A stretch of 64,000 nucleotides of DNA, taken from Sphingobacteriales bacterium (GTDB taxonomy: Bacteria > Bacteroidota > Bacteroidia > Sphingobacteriales > Sphingobacteriaceae). A program made the position numbers and the translations under genes. Of the stretch, positions 46,326 to 53,321 are shown piece after piece (positions within the stretch are counted from its first letter, which is position 1; every line of letters begins with the position of its first letter). The notes beneath the pieces were generated by a model. The model made no database searches and had not been told where the DNA came from. It saw only the letters and a list, made by a program, of their open reading frames with translations. The DNA is taken from positions 24,793 through 88,792 of the forward strand of contig RDYW01000036.1 of NCBI GenBank assembly GCA_004293485.1, given 5' to 3'.

Positions 46326-46733
46326 TTAGTTAATTACCGAGATATTATTGTTGATTAAAGCAGCTTGATAACGGCGCAAAGGCCTTTGTGCTGGGGCTTT
46401 AGCTGCCGAACCATCACTTAGTAAAAACCTAGCTCCGCTACATGGGTCGGTAACGGTTATGCTAAGGGTATCTAAGGTTACGGTGCACTTTTTTTCGGGG
46501 TTTACAGTGCTACATGCATCATAAGCCAATATATCGCCATTATTATTGTATAAAATTAAGCCTGCGTAACCGTAGCCTTTAAGTACAATGGCGCCGCCTG
46601 GGCTTTTAATTTGCAGTAAACGAGGGTCGTTTAAATTTGCACTAAAATTTATAGGCACATACGGAATAATACTTTCCTGATTTTTGGCACAGCCAAAAGT
46701 AAGTAGCAATACACCTAATATTATTTTTTTCAT
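46326..46733 (-). CDS. Lipoprotein with a Rieske-like fold lacking the iron-sulfur ligands
   Basis: The 135-residue protein has a lipoprotein signal (KKIILGVLLLTFGC, Cys15). Its C-terminal segment TDPCSGARFLLSDGSAAKAP, followed by AQRPLRRY, lines up by eye with the Rieske second box and tail (CPCHGSRFDL...GPA..PL..Y). The ligand Cys is Asp here and the ligand His is Ser, and the first box (AYDACST...C) has no CxH. The positions that form the Rieske disulfide may be kept (Cys98 with Cys74 or Cys83). I infer a cluster-free Rieske-fold lipoprotein. The gene overlaps the pheS stop by one base (TAATG). Confidence 0.65.
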   Translation of the reverse strand: MKKIILGVLLLTFGCAKNQESIIPYVPINFSANLNDPRLLQIKSPGGAIVLKGYGYAGLILYNNNGDILAYDACSTVNPEKKCTVTLDTLSITVTDPCSGARFLLSDGSAAKAPAQRPLRRYQAALINNNISVIN

Positions 46734-47791
46734 TAAATGATTTCTGATTGAAACTGTTTTAAAAACCTTACATCGTTTTCCGAAAATAAACGTAAATCGC
46801 GTATTTGGTATTTTAAATTGGTAATTCGCTCTATTCCCATACCAAAAGCAAAGCCGCTATACTTTTTACTATCAATACCTACGTTTTCTAACACGTTGGG
46901 GTCTATCATTCCGCAGCCTAAAATTTCTACCCAGCCACTGTGCTTACACATTTGGCAGCCTTCGCCTTTACAAATGGTACAAGAGATATCCATTTCGGCC
47001 GAAGGTTCGGTAAACGGAAAGTACGATGGGCGGAAACGCACTTTGGTATCTTCGCCATACAACTCTTGCACAAAGTAATAAAGCGTTTGTTTTAAGTCGG
47101 CGAAAGAAACTTTGTCATCCACATAAAGGCCCTCTATTTGATGGAAAAAACAATGTGCCCTAGCCGATATAGCCTCGTTACGGTAAACCCTACCTGGCAT
47201 TAAAGCTCTAAATGGTGGTTTACCGGCCTCCATTAAACGCACCTGTACCGAAGATGTATGGGTACGTAAGGCGTAGGTGTTCTTGGTTTTATCATCGCAA
47301 TGGTGGTGCCCTTGTGGTGTGGCAACAAAAAAAGTATCTTGCATATCACGAGCAGGGTGTTCTTCGGCAAAGTTTAATGCCGAAAAATTATGCCAGTCGT
47401 CTTCAATTTCGGGGCCTTCTGCTAATACAAAACCCAAGCGTTTAAAAATACCAATAATTTCTTTTCGTACTAAGTTTAAAGGATGCCTAGCACCCGATTG
47501 TAAACCTATACTGGGTAAAGTAAGGTCTATATCAAGTTTTTTTGTGCTTTCGCCCGATGCTAGTTGTGCTTTAAAATCGTTATAAACCGTTTCGGTATAT
47601 TGCTTAAACTCATTTAAAACTTTGCCCAATATCTTTTTATCCTCAACCGAAACAGTTTTAAACTCTTCAAACAAATCTTTCAATATGCCTTTTGTACCCA
47701 AAAAACGGATTCGAAAAGATTCTAATTGGGCTGCTGTGGTGGGTTTAAAAACGGCTATTTCGGTATTGTATTGATTGATTTTAGACTGCAT
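46733..47791 (-). CDS. pheS: Phenylalanine-tRNA ligase alpha subunit
   Basis: PheS pairs with PheT to charge tRNA-Phe. The class II motifs are visible: FKRLGFVLAEGPEIEDDWHNF, HPARDMQDTF, RTHTSSVQVRLM, FHQIEGLYVD and GMGIERITNLKYQIRDLR. A CxxC...CxxC segment (CTICKGEGCQMCKHSGW) replaces the usual loop, as in many Bacteroidota. I chose ATG 47791 over the tracked start 47821. Family N termini fit MQSKINQYNTEIAVF, and an exact -7 box (TAAATTTG) lies inside the extra ten codons. pheT lies about 5.5 kb away on the other strand. Confidence 0.95.
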   Translation of the reverse strand: MQSKINQYNTEIAVFKPTTAAQLESFRIRFLGTKGILKDLFEEFKTVSVEDKKILGKVLNEFKQYTETVYNDFKAQLASGESTKKLDIDLTLPSIGLQSGARHPLNLVRKEIIGIFKRLGFVLAEGPEIEDDWHNFSALNFAEEHPARDMQDTFFVATPQGHHHCDDKTKNTYALRTHTSSVQVRLMEAGKPPFRALMPGRVYRNEAISARAHCFFHQIEGLYVDDKVSFADLKQTLYYFVQELYGEDTKVRFRPSYFPFTEPSAEMDISCTICKGEGCQMCKHSGWVEILGCGMIDPNVLENVGIDSKKYSGFAFGMGIERITNLKYQIRDLRLFSENDVRFLKQFQSEII

Positions 47792-47797
47792 AACGCA

Positions 47798-47805
47798 CAA
47801 ATTTA
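47798..47805 (-). promoter_or_regulatory. -7 box TAAATTTG deciding the pheS start
   Basis: The minus strand reads TAAATTTG then TGCGTT then ATG 47791. Transcription from this box would begin within a few bases of that ATG and downstream of the upstream ATG at 47821. The longer ORF start is therefore unlikely, and the mRNA would be nearly leaderless. Confidence 0.55.
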
Positions 47806-47821
47806 GTAAAAAAAGATGCAA

Positions 47822-48232
47822 ATAATACCAATCTATAATATAATTTTTATTGTAAAGTATTTACAAAAAATTGGCGAAAATTAATGTTTACGAAATAATG
47901 GGATGTATTTATATGCTTTGTTTTTTTTCTCCGCAATTTAGCTTTAACAAAATAAGCTATTTGTATTGAAATTTTTTGTAAGCCTATTTGTTTTTGATAA
48001 CTACGAAAGTAGTTAAATCTATAAATATTATGTTTAAAAATTTAACCCAAAAGGGTTTAAATATCATTCATTAAAAATAAAATAGTATGAAATAATAGGT
48101 AAAAAGCATTTATAGCAACCTATACTGGTTTTATAAATAGTTGCAAAGTTGATTTTAAAACACCGTTTTTTAACTTAACAAGTAACACTAAAGGCAAAGA
48201 GTTACATTTAATTTTTGTAAGTAAAATTTAAT
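47822..48232. other. AT-rich intergenic region between pheS and the uncharacterised 426-residue gene
   Basis: No ORF or tRNA is evident. I see small hairpins only: AACTAC-GAAA-GTAGTT at 48000-48015, with a GNRA-type tetraloop, and AACCC-AAAA-GGGTT at 48045-48058. Neither is attached to a T-run. A small RNA cannot be excluded from sequence alone. Confidence 0.5.
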
Positions 48233-48265
48233 AAAAAGCAGAGCAGGCAAAAGCCAGCTGCTTTT
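48233..48265 (-). terminator. Probable terminator of the uncharacterised 48.3-49.6 kb gene
   Basis: On the minus strand AAAAGC-AGC-TGGC-TTTT-GCC-TGCT-CTGCTTTTT forms an imperfect stem (AAAAGC/GCTTTT, AGC/GCT, GGC/GCC with small bulges) ending in a T-run. It lies about 55 bp after the stop of that gene. Confidence 0.6.
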
Positions 48266-48318
48266 ATTTTTATACAGTAAAAGCTTATACGCTAAAAAAA
48301 GTGGTTTAAATACACTAT

Positions 48319-49599
48319 TTATTCAATATCAATAATGTATTTATTATGTAGTAAAAAATCAAAAAGTGGTTTTGCCTGGGGCGATACCGCAATATTTTTG
48401 GTAGTTATGGTTTCGTTTTTTTCGCTATCGTAATATGGGTAGGTTAAAAGTTTTACATTACGGCTAAATAAATCGCTAATGTAAGCCAGCAGTTGGTTGG
48501 TGTAATTTTGGCCATAGTTTTCTGAATCAAAAATATGTTTTAAATGGCTAATGCTTGTGGTAATGCCTACACTTTGCGGTTTACACAAGGCTAAATATTT
48601 GGCCAATTTATTGTTTCGTGTAAAGTTTGATACCATTACGGCGTAGCCTTTTGCAATAATTTCGGCGGCCTGTTTGGCTACCCTTTCAAGCAACTCTTCA
48701 TCATTTTTGTTGACATTTTCCATCATATTATTTAGGGTAAGCTCGGCCATGCTTATAAGTTCGTGTTCGTACCCATTTATAATTGATTTGTAATGGTTTA
48801 TAGCCGAATCGAAAAGCGAAAAATCGGGTAAGGCTTGCTGGTTAAAGCGTGTACGCAAAATTATTACATGCTTTTTGTACATTAAATCTTTGGCTTGCTC
48901 GGCCTCTTCAATTTTGCGGAATATGGTAGCACTGGAAAACCCTTTTTGTATAAGGTATAGGTTAATTAATATCTCATCAATATTTTCAAAAGCTGGGCCT
49001 TTTACATCAATCAAATCAATTTCTACTGAGCCTTGGGTAAGGTTATCGGCCAATGATTCGATCATTAGCTTAGGGTTTTTGTGGTGATAAAATGCCGCAT
49101 ACACTAGGTTTACGCCTAGCATACCTAGCACATTTTGCTGTAAGGAAGCATCGCTATCCAATAGGCGAACATGAAAAATAATTTCGCTAGGCGGGCCAAT
49201 GGGCGAAAGCTGAAACTTTATACCCAGCCAGCCATGTGGGTCGTTAGTTTTACTGTAATTAAGTGTGGTTACGGTATCGGCGAAAGCAAAAAAAGTATTT
49301 TGCTCGTATTTTACACCTGTTAAACGATTGCAAAGTAGCTCATATTCGTGGTCGAGCATTTTTTGTAAGCGTGATTTAGAAACATACCTACCCGATTCTT
49401 CGGGACCGTATATTTCGTTGCTAAACGTCATATCATAGGCCGACATTGTTTTGGCAATAGTACCCGATGCTGCCCCTACGGTAAAAAAATTACGGGCTAC
49501 CTCTTGTCCAGCACCAATTTCGGCAAAGGTGCCGTATATTTTTTCGTTTAAATTTATTTTGAGTGCTTTACGGCGGGTATCTATTGCTTCATCTATCAT
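48319..49599 (-). CDS. Conserved protein of unknown function (426 residues)
   Basis: I cannot assign a function. The protein is soluble-looking, with no signal peptide or membrane helix. It begins with a segment rich in motif-like sequence (NEKIYGTFAEIGAGQEVARN, FFTVGAASGTIAKTMSAYDM, EIYGPEESGRYVSKSRLQKM, FFAFADTVTTLNYS) and continues with predicted alternating helices and strands. I remember similar N termini from several phyla under inconsistent automatic names, so it is probably a widespread uncharacterised family. It has its own terminator and is divergent from yciO. Confidence 0.75.
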   Translation of the reverse strand: MIDEAIDTRRKALKINLNEKIYGTFAEIGAGQEVARNFFTVGAASGTIAKTMSAYDMTFSNEIYGPEESGRYVSKSRLQKMLDHEYELLCNRLTGVKYEQNTFFAFADTVTTLNYSKTNDPHGWLGIKFQLSPIGPPSEIIFHVRLLDSDASLQQNVLGMLGVNLVYAAFYHHKNPKLMIESLADNLTQGSVEIDLIDVKGPAFENIDEILINLYLIQKGFSSATIFRKIEEAEQAKDLMYKKHVIILRTRFNQQALPDFSLFDSAINHYKSIINGYEHELISMAELTLNNMMENVNKNDEELLERVAKQAAEIIAKGYAVMVSNFTRNNKLAKYLALCKPQSVGITTSISHLKHIFDSENYGQNYTNQLLAYISDLFSRNVKLLTYPYYDSEKNETITTKNIAVSPQAKPLFDFLLHNKYIIDIE

Positions 49600-49658
49600 G
49601 CTGTAAAGGTAAAAAACCTTTTTTATAGATGGTAATGCTTTTATTGATAGGTAATAGT

Positions 49659-49666
49659 TAAATTTG
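49659..49666 (+). promoter_or_regulatory. -7 box TAAATTTG for yciO
   Basis: This is an exact TAnnTTTG match 14 bp before the yciO ATG. It again gives a very short leader with no Shine-Dalgarno sequence. Confidence 0.5.
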
Positions 49667-49680
49667 TTTCAAAAAAAAAC

Positions 49681-50301
49681 ATGCTTATCCGTTTATACGA
49701 AAACAATCCCAACGAAAAAATTATACAGCAAGTAGTTGATGTGTTAAAAAAAGGAGGCATTATTATTTACCCTACCGATACTGTATATGGCTTAGGTTGC
49801 GATATTACCCAGCATAAAGCCATCGAACGTATTGCAAAACTACGAGGTATAAAACTCGAAAAAGCAAATTTTTCGTTTATTTGTTATGATTTAAGCCATA
49901 TTTCCGATTATATTAAACCCATAGATACCAGCATATTTAGGGTATTAAAAAAAGCTTTACCTGGGCCATTTACGTTTATTTTTAATGCCAGCAACCAAGT
50001 GCCAAAGCTATTAAATAGCCATAAAAAAACAGTAGGCATACGTGTGCCTAATAATGCTATTGCCCGCCTTATTGTAAAGCAATTGGGCAATCCTATTTTA
50101 TCTACTTCGATACATGATGACGATGATGTTATAGAGTACAGTACCGACCCTGAACTGATATACGAAAAATACGCCGACCTTGTTGATTTGGTTATTGATG
50201 GCGGATATGGCGATAATATTGCCTCTACTGTTATTGATTGTACCAATGGACAATTCGAGGTGATACGTGAAGGAAAAGGAGATATTGAGGATTATCTATA
50301 A
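49681..50301 (+). CDS. yciO: YciO-type Sua5/YrdC-fold protein
   Basis: The 206-residue protein has the YrdC-fold signature KKGGIIIYPTDTVYGLGCDI and IAKLRGIKLEKANFSFICYD. It lacks the SxN motif of the true tRNA threonylcarbamoyl-AMP synthase TsaC, reading ILSTSIHDDDD where TsaC has STSAN. It resembles E. coli YciO over its whole length, including LVIDGGYGDNIASTVID and REGKGDIEDYL at the end. YciO proteins are related to TsaC but their role is less clear; a separate tsaC would be expected elsewhere. The gene is divergent from the uncharacterised 426-residue gene. Confidence 0.88.
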   Translation: MLIRLYENNPNEKIIQQVVDVLKKGGIIIYPTDTVYGLGCDITQHKAIERIAKLRGIKLEKANFSFICYDLSHISDYIKPIDTSIFRVLKKALPGPFTFIFNASNQVPKLLNSHKKTVGIRVPNNAIARLIVKQLGNPILSTSIHDDDDVIEYSTDPELIYEKYADLVDLVIDGGYGDNIASTVIDCTNGQFEVIREGKGDIEDYL

Positions 50302-50305
50302 AAAA

Positions 50306-51727
50306 TTACATCTTCCCAAAAAAACTATCGCTAAAATTTACATAAAAAAGTTGCTGGGCAGCTCGGGTTGTTGCGGTATATAGCCAGCGCAATAATTCGG
50401 TGTTCAGCATTTCATCGGTAAGGTAACCTTGGTCTATAAACACAATATCCCACTGCCCGCCTTGGGCTTTGTGGCAAGTTACGGCGTAGGCGAATTTTAT
50501 TTGGAGGGCATTAAAATAGGGGTTTTGTTTTAGTTCTTCCATACATTCACGCTTGGTTTTTAGGTGGGCGTAATCTTGCATTACTGTAGTAAAAAATCTT
50601 TTTTGGTCTTCGTAATTTAAGGCAGGTGTTTCGGCGTAAAGCGTATCTAACATTACCTTACAGTCAATCGAAAACGCTACACCAGCATCTTCAAAAGTGA
50701 GGCTTACATCGGCAAATCTAAAGCCATACATTTCTCTCACATTGCGCACACGGGTAATTTTAGCTGTTTCGCCATTGGCAATAAAACTGCCACGTTCTTC
50801 GGGCATCCAAAAATAATTGTTCTTTACTATCATCACCCAATCGCCACCTGTAAGCTCATCCTCGCGGCCCAGCACTTGGTTGCGTATGTGCTGGTTATAT
50901 AGGTTAGCGTTTTTGTTGGACCGGCATATTACTAGGCTATTTTCTTCGCCATATTTACGGTAAGCATAGCTTAAGCCATCAATTATTTTTTCGCCCGTAA
51001 TGCTAAAAACATCTTTAAAGTTACGGGTTTTAAGTTGCGGAAATGCCACCACTTGGGTACTTATTTGCTGGCGTATGGTGGTTGCGTTTTCTAAAATACC
51101 CGAAAGCTGCTGCTGCCTTACCACCTCGGTAAGCTCGGTATGGTAAACGGTTAAATGGTAATTATTTTCGAGATAAGTGGGCGATAAAGCTGGACTTTCA
51201 TTGGTGCCTATAGGCGGTAATTGGGCAGTATCGCCTACAAAAATAATGCGGTTATTTTTACCATTGTAAACATATCGGAACAAATCGTGTAGCAATCCGC
51301 CACCCCATTCGTTTGCTTCGTTGGCCAGCATTGATGCCTCATCAACAATATAAATGGTATCTTTTGAATAATTGGGGGCAAGTGAAAAATTAATATCTGC
51401 ACTAGCCACAGCTGTTTTTTGGTAAATTTTTCGGTGAATGGTAAATGCCGCCCTGCCCGAATAATTGCCAATTACCTTTGCCGCCCTGCCTGTGGGTGCT
51501 AGCAAAACAGTGGAAATCTTATATTTAGGCAATAACTTTACCAGTAGGCTTACACAAGTAGTTTTACCCGTACCCGCATATCCACGCAATACAAAACAAT
51601 TATTTTTATTGGGTTGGTTAATAAAATGAGCCAACTTATCAAACAAAGTGAGCTGCTGTGCAGTGGCCGTATGCGGGAAACTTTGTTGTAAATCCTGCGC
51701 TAGCATCATTGGTGTAAAAGTGAGCAT
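50306..51727 (-). CDS. RecD/Dda-like superfamily 1 DNA helicase
   Basis: The 473-residue protein has Walker A in LRGYAGTGKTTCVSLLVKLL, Walker B YIVDEASML, motif III FVGDTAQLPPIG, and the C-terminal motifs KFAYAVTCHKAQGGQWDIVF and YTATTRAAQQLFYVNF. These define an SF1B helicase close to RecD2 or phage Dda, without the N-terminal domain of RecD2. It is probably a 5'-to-3' helicase acting at forks or in repair. Starts at residue 1, 7 or 8 are possible. It is convergent with yciO (4 bp gap), and a terminator lies upstream, between it and hsp20. Confidence 0.88.
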   Translation of the reverse strand: MLTFTPMMLAQDLQQSFPHTATAQQLTLFDKLAHFINQPNKNNCFVLRGYAGTGKTTCVSLLVKLLPKYKISTVLLAPTGRAAKVIGNYSGRAAFTIHRKIYQKTAVASADINFSLAPNYSKDTIYIVDEASMLANEANEWGGGLLHDLFRYVYNGKNNRIIFVGDTAQLPPIGTNESPALSPTYLENNYHLTVYHTELTEVVRQQQLSGILENATTIRQQISTQVVAFPQLKTRNFKDVFSITGEKIIDGLSYAYRKYGEENSLVICRSNKNANLYNQHIRNQVLGREDELTGGDWVMIVKNNYFWMPEERGSFIANGETAKITRVRNVREMYGFRFADVSLTFEDAGVAFSIDCKVMLDTLYAETPALNYEDQKRFFTTVMQDYAHLKTKRECMEELKQNPYFNALQIKFAYAVTCHKAQGGQWDIVFIDQGYLTDEMLNTELLRWLYTATTRAAQQLFYVNFSDSFFGKM

Positions 51728-51769
51728 ATTTTTATATAAAATTACATTTATGCCTCAAATAGTAGCAAA

Positions 51770-51804
51770 AAAAAAACCTATAGGCTGTTTAGCTTATAGG
51801 TTTT
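51770..51804 (-). terminator. Rho-independent terminator of hsp20
   Basis: On the minus strand a 12 bp stem, AAACCTATAAGC / GCCTATAGGTTT (one G-U pair), with a 6 nt loop runs into about ten T. It lies about 20 bp after the hsp20 stop. Confidence 0.85.
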
Positions 51805-51825
51805 AAAAATATTAAATTTAACCGT

Positions 51826-52266
51826 TTAGTTTATAGCAATTTCACGCGATTGTATTTTAGCCTCCTCTTTTTTAGCAACGGTAATTTTTAAAATACCATC
51901 TTCATAACTTGCTTCAATATGGTTAAAATCGGCAGTTTGCGGTAGTGTAAACGAACGCGAAAACGAATTGTAGCTAAACTCTTTACGGCTTATTTTTTCG
52001 GTTTCGTTGTTAGTTTCGGTTTTAGTTTCGGCACTTACGCTTAACACATTTTTTTCTAAGTTTAACTTAAAGTCTTCTTTTTTTAACCCAGGGGAAGCTA
52101 AAGCCAGTTTAAAATCGGTTTCGGTTTCGCTAATATTTACTGCTGGTGTTTGCTGAAATGGCCTATTGTTGCTTAGGTTATTGTTAAAAATACCGTCGAT
52201 TAATTCGTTAAATGGCGAATAAGTTGTTAAGCCGTTTTTTCTGTTGTTTAATGTTACAAAAGTCAT
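51826..52266 (-). CDS. Small heat shock protein (Hsp20/alpha-crystallin family)
   Basis: The 146-residue chaperone has a short N-terminal arm (PFNELIDGIFN). The alpha-crystallin domain covers about 40-140, with VNISETETDFKLALASPGLKK, FSYNSFSRSFTLP and YEDGILKITVAKKE, the conserved GxL motif. The C-terminal tail REIAIN may serve as the I-x-I tail. It would hold unfolding proteins during heat or other stress. Unlike its neighbours it has a canonical Shine-Dalgarno sequence. A short palindrome lies upstream and could be an operator. Confidence 0.95.
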   Translation of the reverse strand: MTFVTLNNRKNGLTTYSPFNELIDGIFNNNLSNNRPFQQTPAVNISETETDFKLALASPGLKKEDFKLNLEKNVLSVSAETKTETNNETEKISRKEFSYNSFSRSFTLPQTADFNHIEASYEDGILKITVAKKEEAKIQSREIAIN

Positions 52267-52274
52267 TTTAATTT

Positions 52275-52280
52275 CCTCCT
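52275..52280 (-). promoter_or_regulatory. Strong Shine-Dalgarno AGGAGG before hsp20
   Basis: The minus strand reads AGGAGG-AAATTAAA-ATG, a perfect anti-SD match with 8 nt spacing. Bacteroidota genes, including almost all others here, generally lack such a site. hsp20 may thus be translated unusually efficiently. Confidence 0.75.
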
Positions 52281-52299
52281 ATTTTTTTAATGATGAATA

Positions 52300-52312
52300 G
52301 ATGGAAACCATC
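52300..52312. promoter_or_regulatory. Palindrome GATGG-AAA-CCATC upstream of hsp20
   Basis: A perfect 5+5 bp palindrome with a 3 nt centre lies 33-46 bp before the hsp20 ATG, where a promoter or leader would be. It could be an operator or a small leader hairpin. It is not a CIRCE element. Confidence 0.35.
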
Positions 52313-52527
52313 AATCAAAGCCTATACCAGTATGCAAATAGGTAAAAAAAAATGCGCCATTATGACGTATAAAACAAATTTAACATGCCAATATTGCCGA
52401 ATTGGCAATTAAAAACCTATCTTTTGCCTGCTAAAGCTATTGTTTTTGTTGCGTGGCAAAAGCATTAAAAAACTTTTTTTAATTTATATTGCATAAAAAT
52501 TTAGCTTGTAAAAATTGCCTTATACCC

Positions 52528-53229
52528 ATGTTTACTTACGAAAATAAAATAACTATAAAACACTGGGCCGAAGAAGATAGGCCACGCGAAAAATTGCTTT
52601 TAAAAGGTCGTAGGGCGTTAACAGATGCCGAACTTTTAGCTATTTTAATAAGCTCGGGCAACAGTACCGAAACAGCTGTTGAACTAAGCAAACGCATATT
52701 ACACCAATTTAATAACGATTTATTGGTGCTAGGTAAGCAAACCGTAACCGAACTGTGCAAATTTAAAGGCATTGGCGAAGCTAAAGCCATAGCTATTATT
52801 GCAGGTTTAGAGCTAGGTCGCCGCCTTAAAGAAACTTCCGAACCTAAAGTTGTAAAAATTACACATTCGAAAATAATTTTTGAAACCCTATACCCCGACT
52901 TTGCCGCTATACTACACGAAGAGTTTTGGATTTTGTTGCTATCTCGTGGTAATACATTAATTTTAAAACAACAAGTAAGTATAGGTGGTATAGCCTCTAC
53001 CATAGCCGACCCTAAAATAATTTTTAAACTAGCACTTCAACACAATGCCACCGCCATAGTTTTAGCACACAACCATCCATCGGGCAATTTAACCCCTAGC
53101 GATACTGATATTAAACTTACCCAAAAAATTATTGATGCTGGCAAAATGCTTGATATTGCTATTTTAGACCACGTAATATTTGCCGATAAACGATATTTTA
53201 GTTTTGCCGACAATAACCTGATTAGATAA
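52528..53229 (+). CDS. radC: RadC family JAB/MPN-domain protein
   Basis: The protein has an N-terminal helix-hairpin-helix-like domain (KHWAEEDRPREKLLLKGRRA, LCKFKGIGEAKAIAIIAGLE). The C-terminal JAB/MPN metal-site domain has LAHNHPSGNLTPSDTDIKLT, with the HxHP(x)7D zinc ligands. The tracked ORF starts with TTG at 52489. I chose ATG 52528 because family members begin shortly before IKxWAEEDRPREKL. The biochemical role of RadC is unresolved; the old DNA-repair claim was withdrawn. It is upstream of pheT with its own spacing. Confidence 0.92.
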   Translation: MFTYENKITIKHWAEEDRPREKLLLKGRRALTDAELLAILISSGNSTETAVELSKRILHQFNNDLLVLGKQTVTELCKFKGIGEAKAIAIIAGLELGRRLKETSEPKVVKITHSKIIFETLYPDFAAILHEEFWILLLSRGNTLILKQQVSIGGIASTIADPKIIFKLALQHNATAIVLAHNHPSGNLTPSDTDIKLTQKIIDAGKMLDIAILDHVIFADKRYFSFADNNLIR

Positions 53230-53263
53230 ATACCTAAAAAAATAATTCTATCTCTTAAATTCC

Positions 53264-53271
53264 TACTTTTG
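53264..53271 (+). promoter_or_regulatory. -7 box TACTTTTG for pheT
   Basis: This is an exact TAnnTTTG match 50 bp before the pheT ATG and 34 bp after the radC stop. It indicates pheT has its own promoter. Confidence 0.5.
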
Positions 53272-53321
53272 CAAAAATCAAAAAATGCGAAATAGCATAT
53301 ACCCATTCATCAAATACAAAA

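Noticed and set aside
47822-48318. Possible T-box or tRNA near pheS
   Set aside because: I found no T-box core, no tRNA-like TTCGA arm or cloverleaf, and the pheS promoter box lies too close to its start for a leader riboswitch.
49681-50301. Calling the YrdC-fold gene tsaC
   Set aside because: The SxN motif is replaced by SxH and the overall sequence follows YciO.
52267-52527. CIRCE element upstream of hsp20
   Set aside because: No TTAGCACTC-N9-GAGTGCTAA pattern is present; only the shorter GATGG/CCATC dyad is seen.
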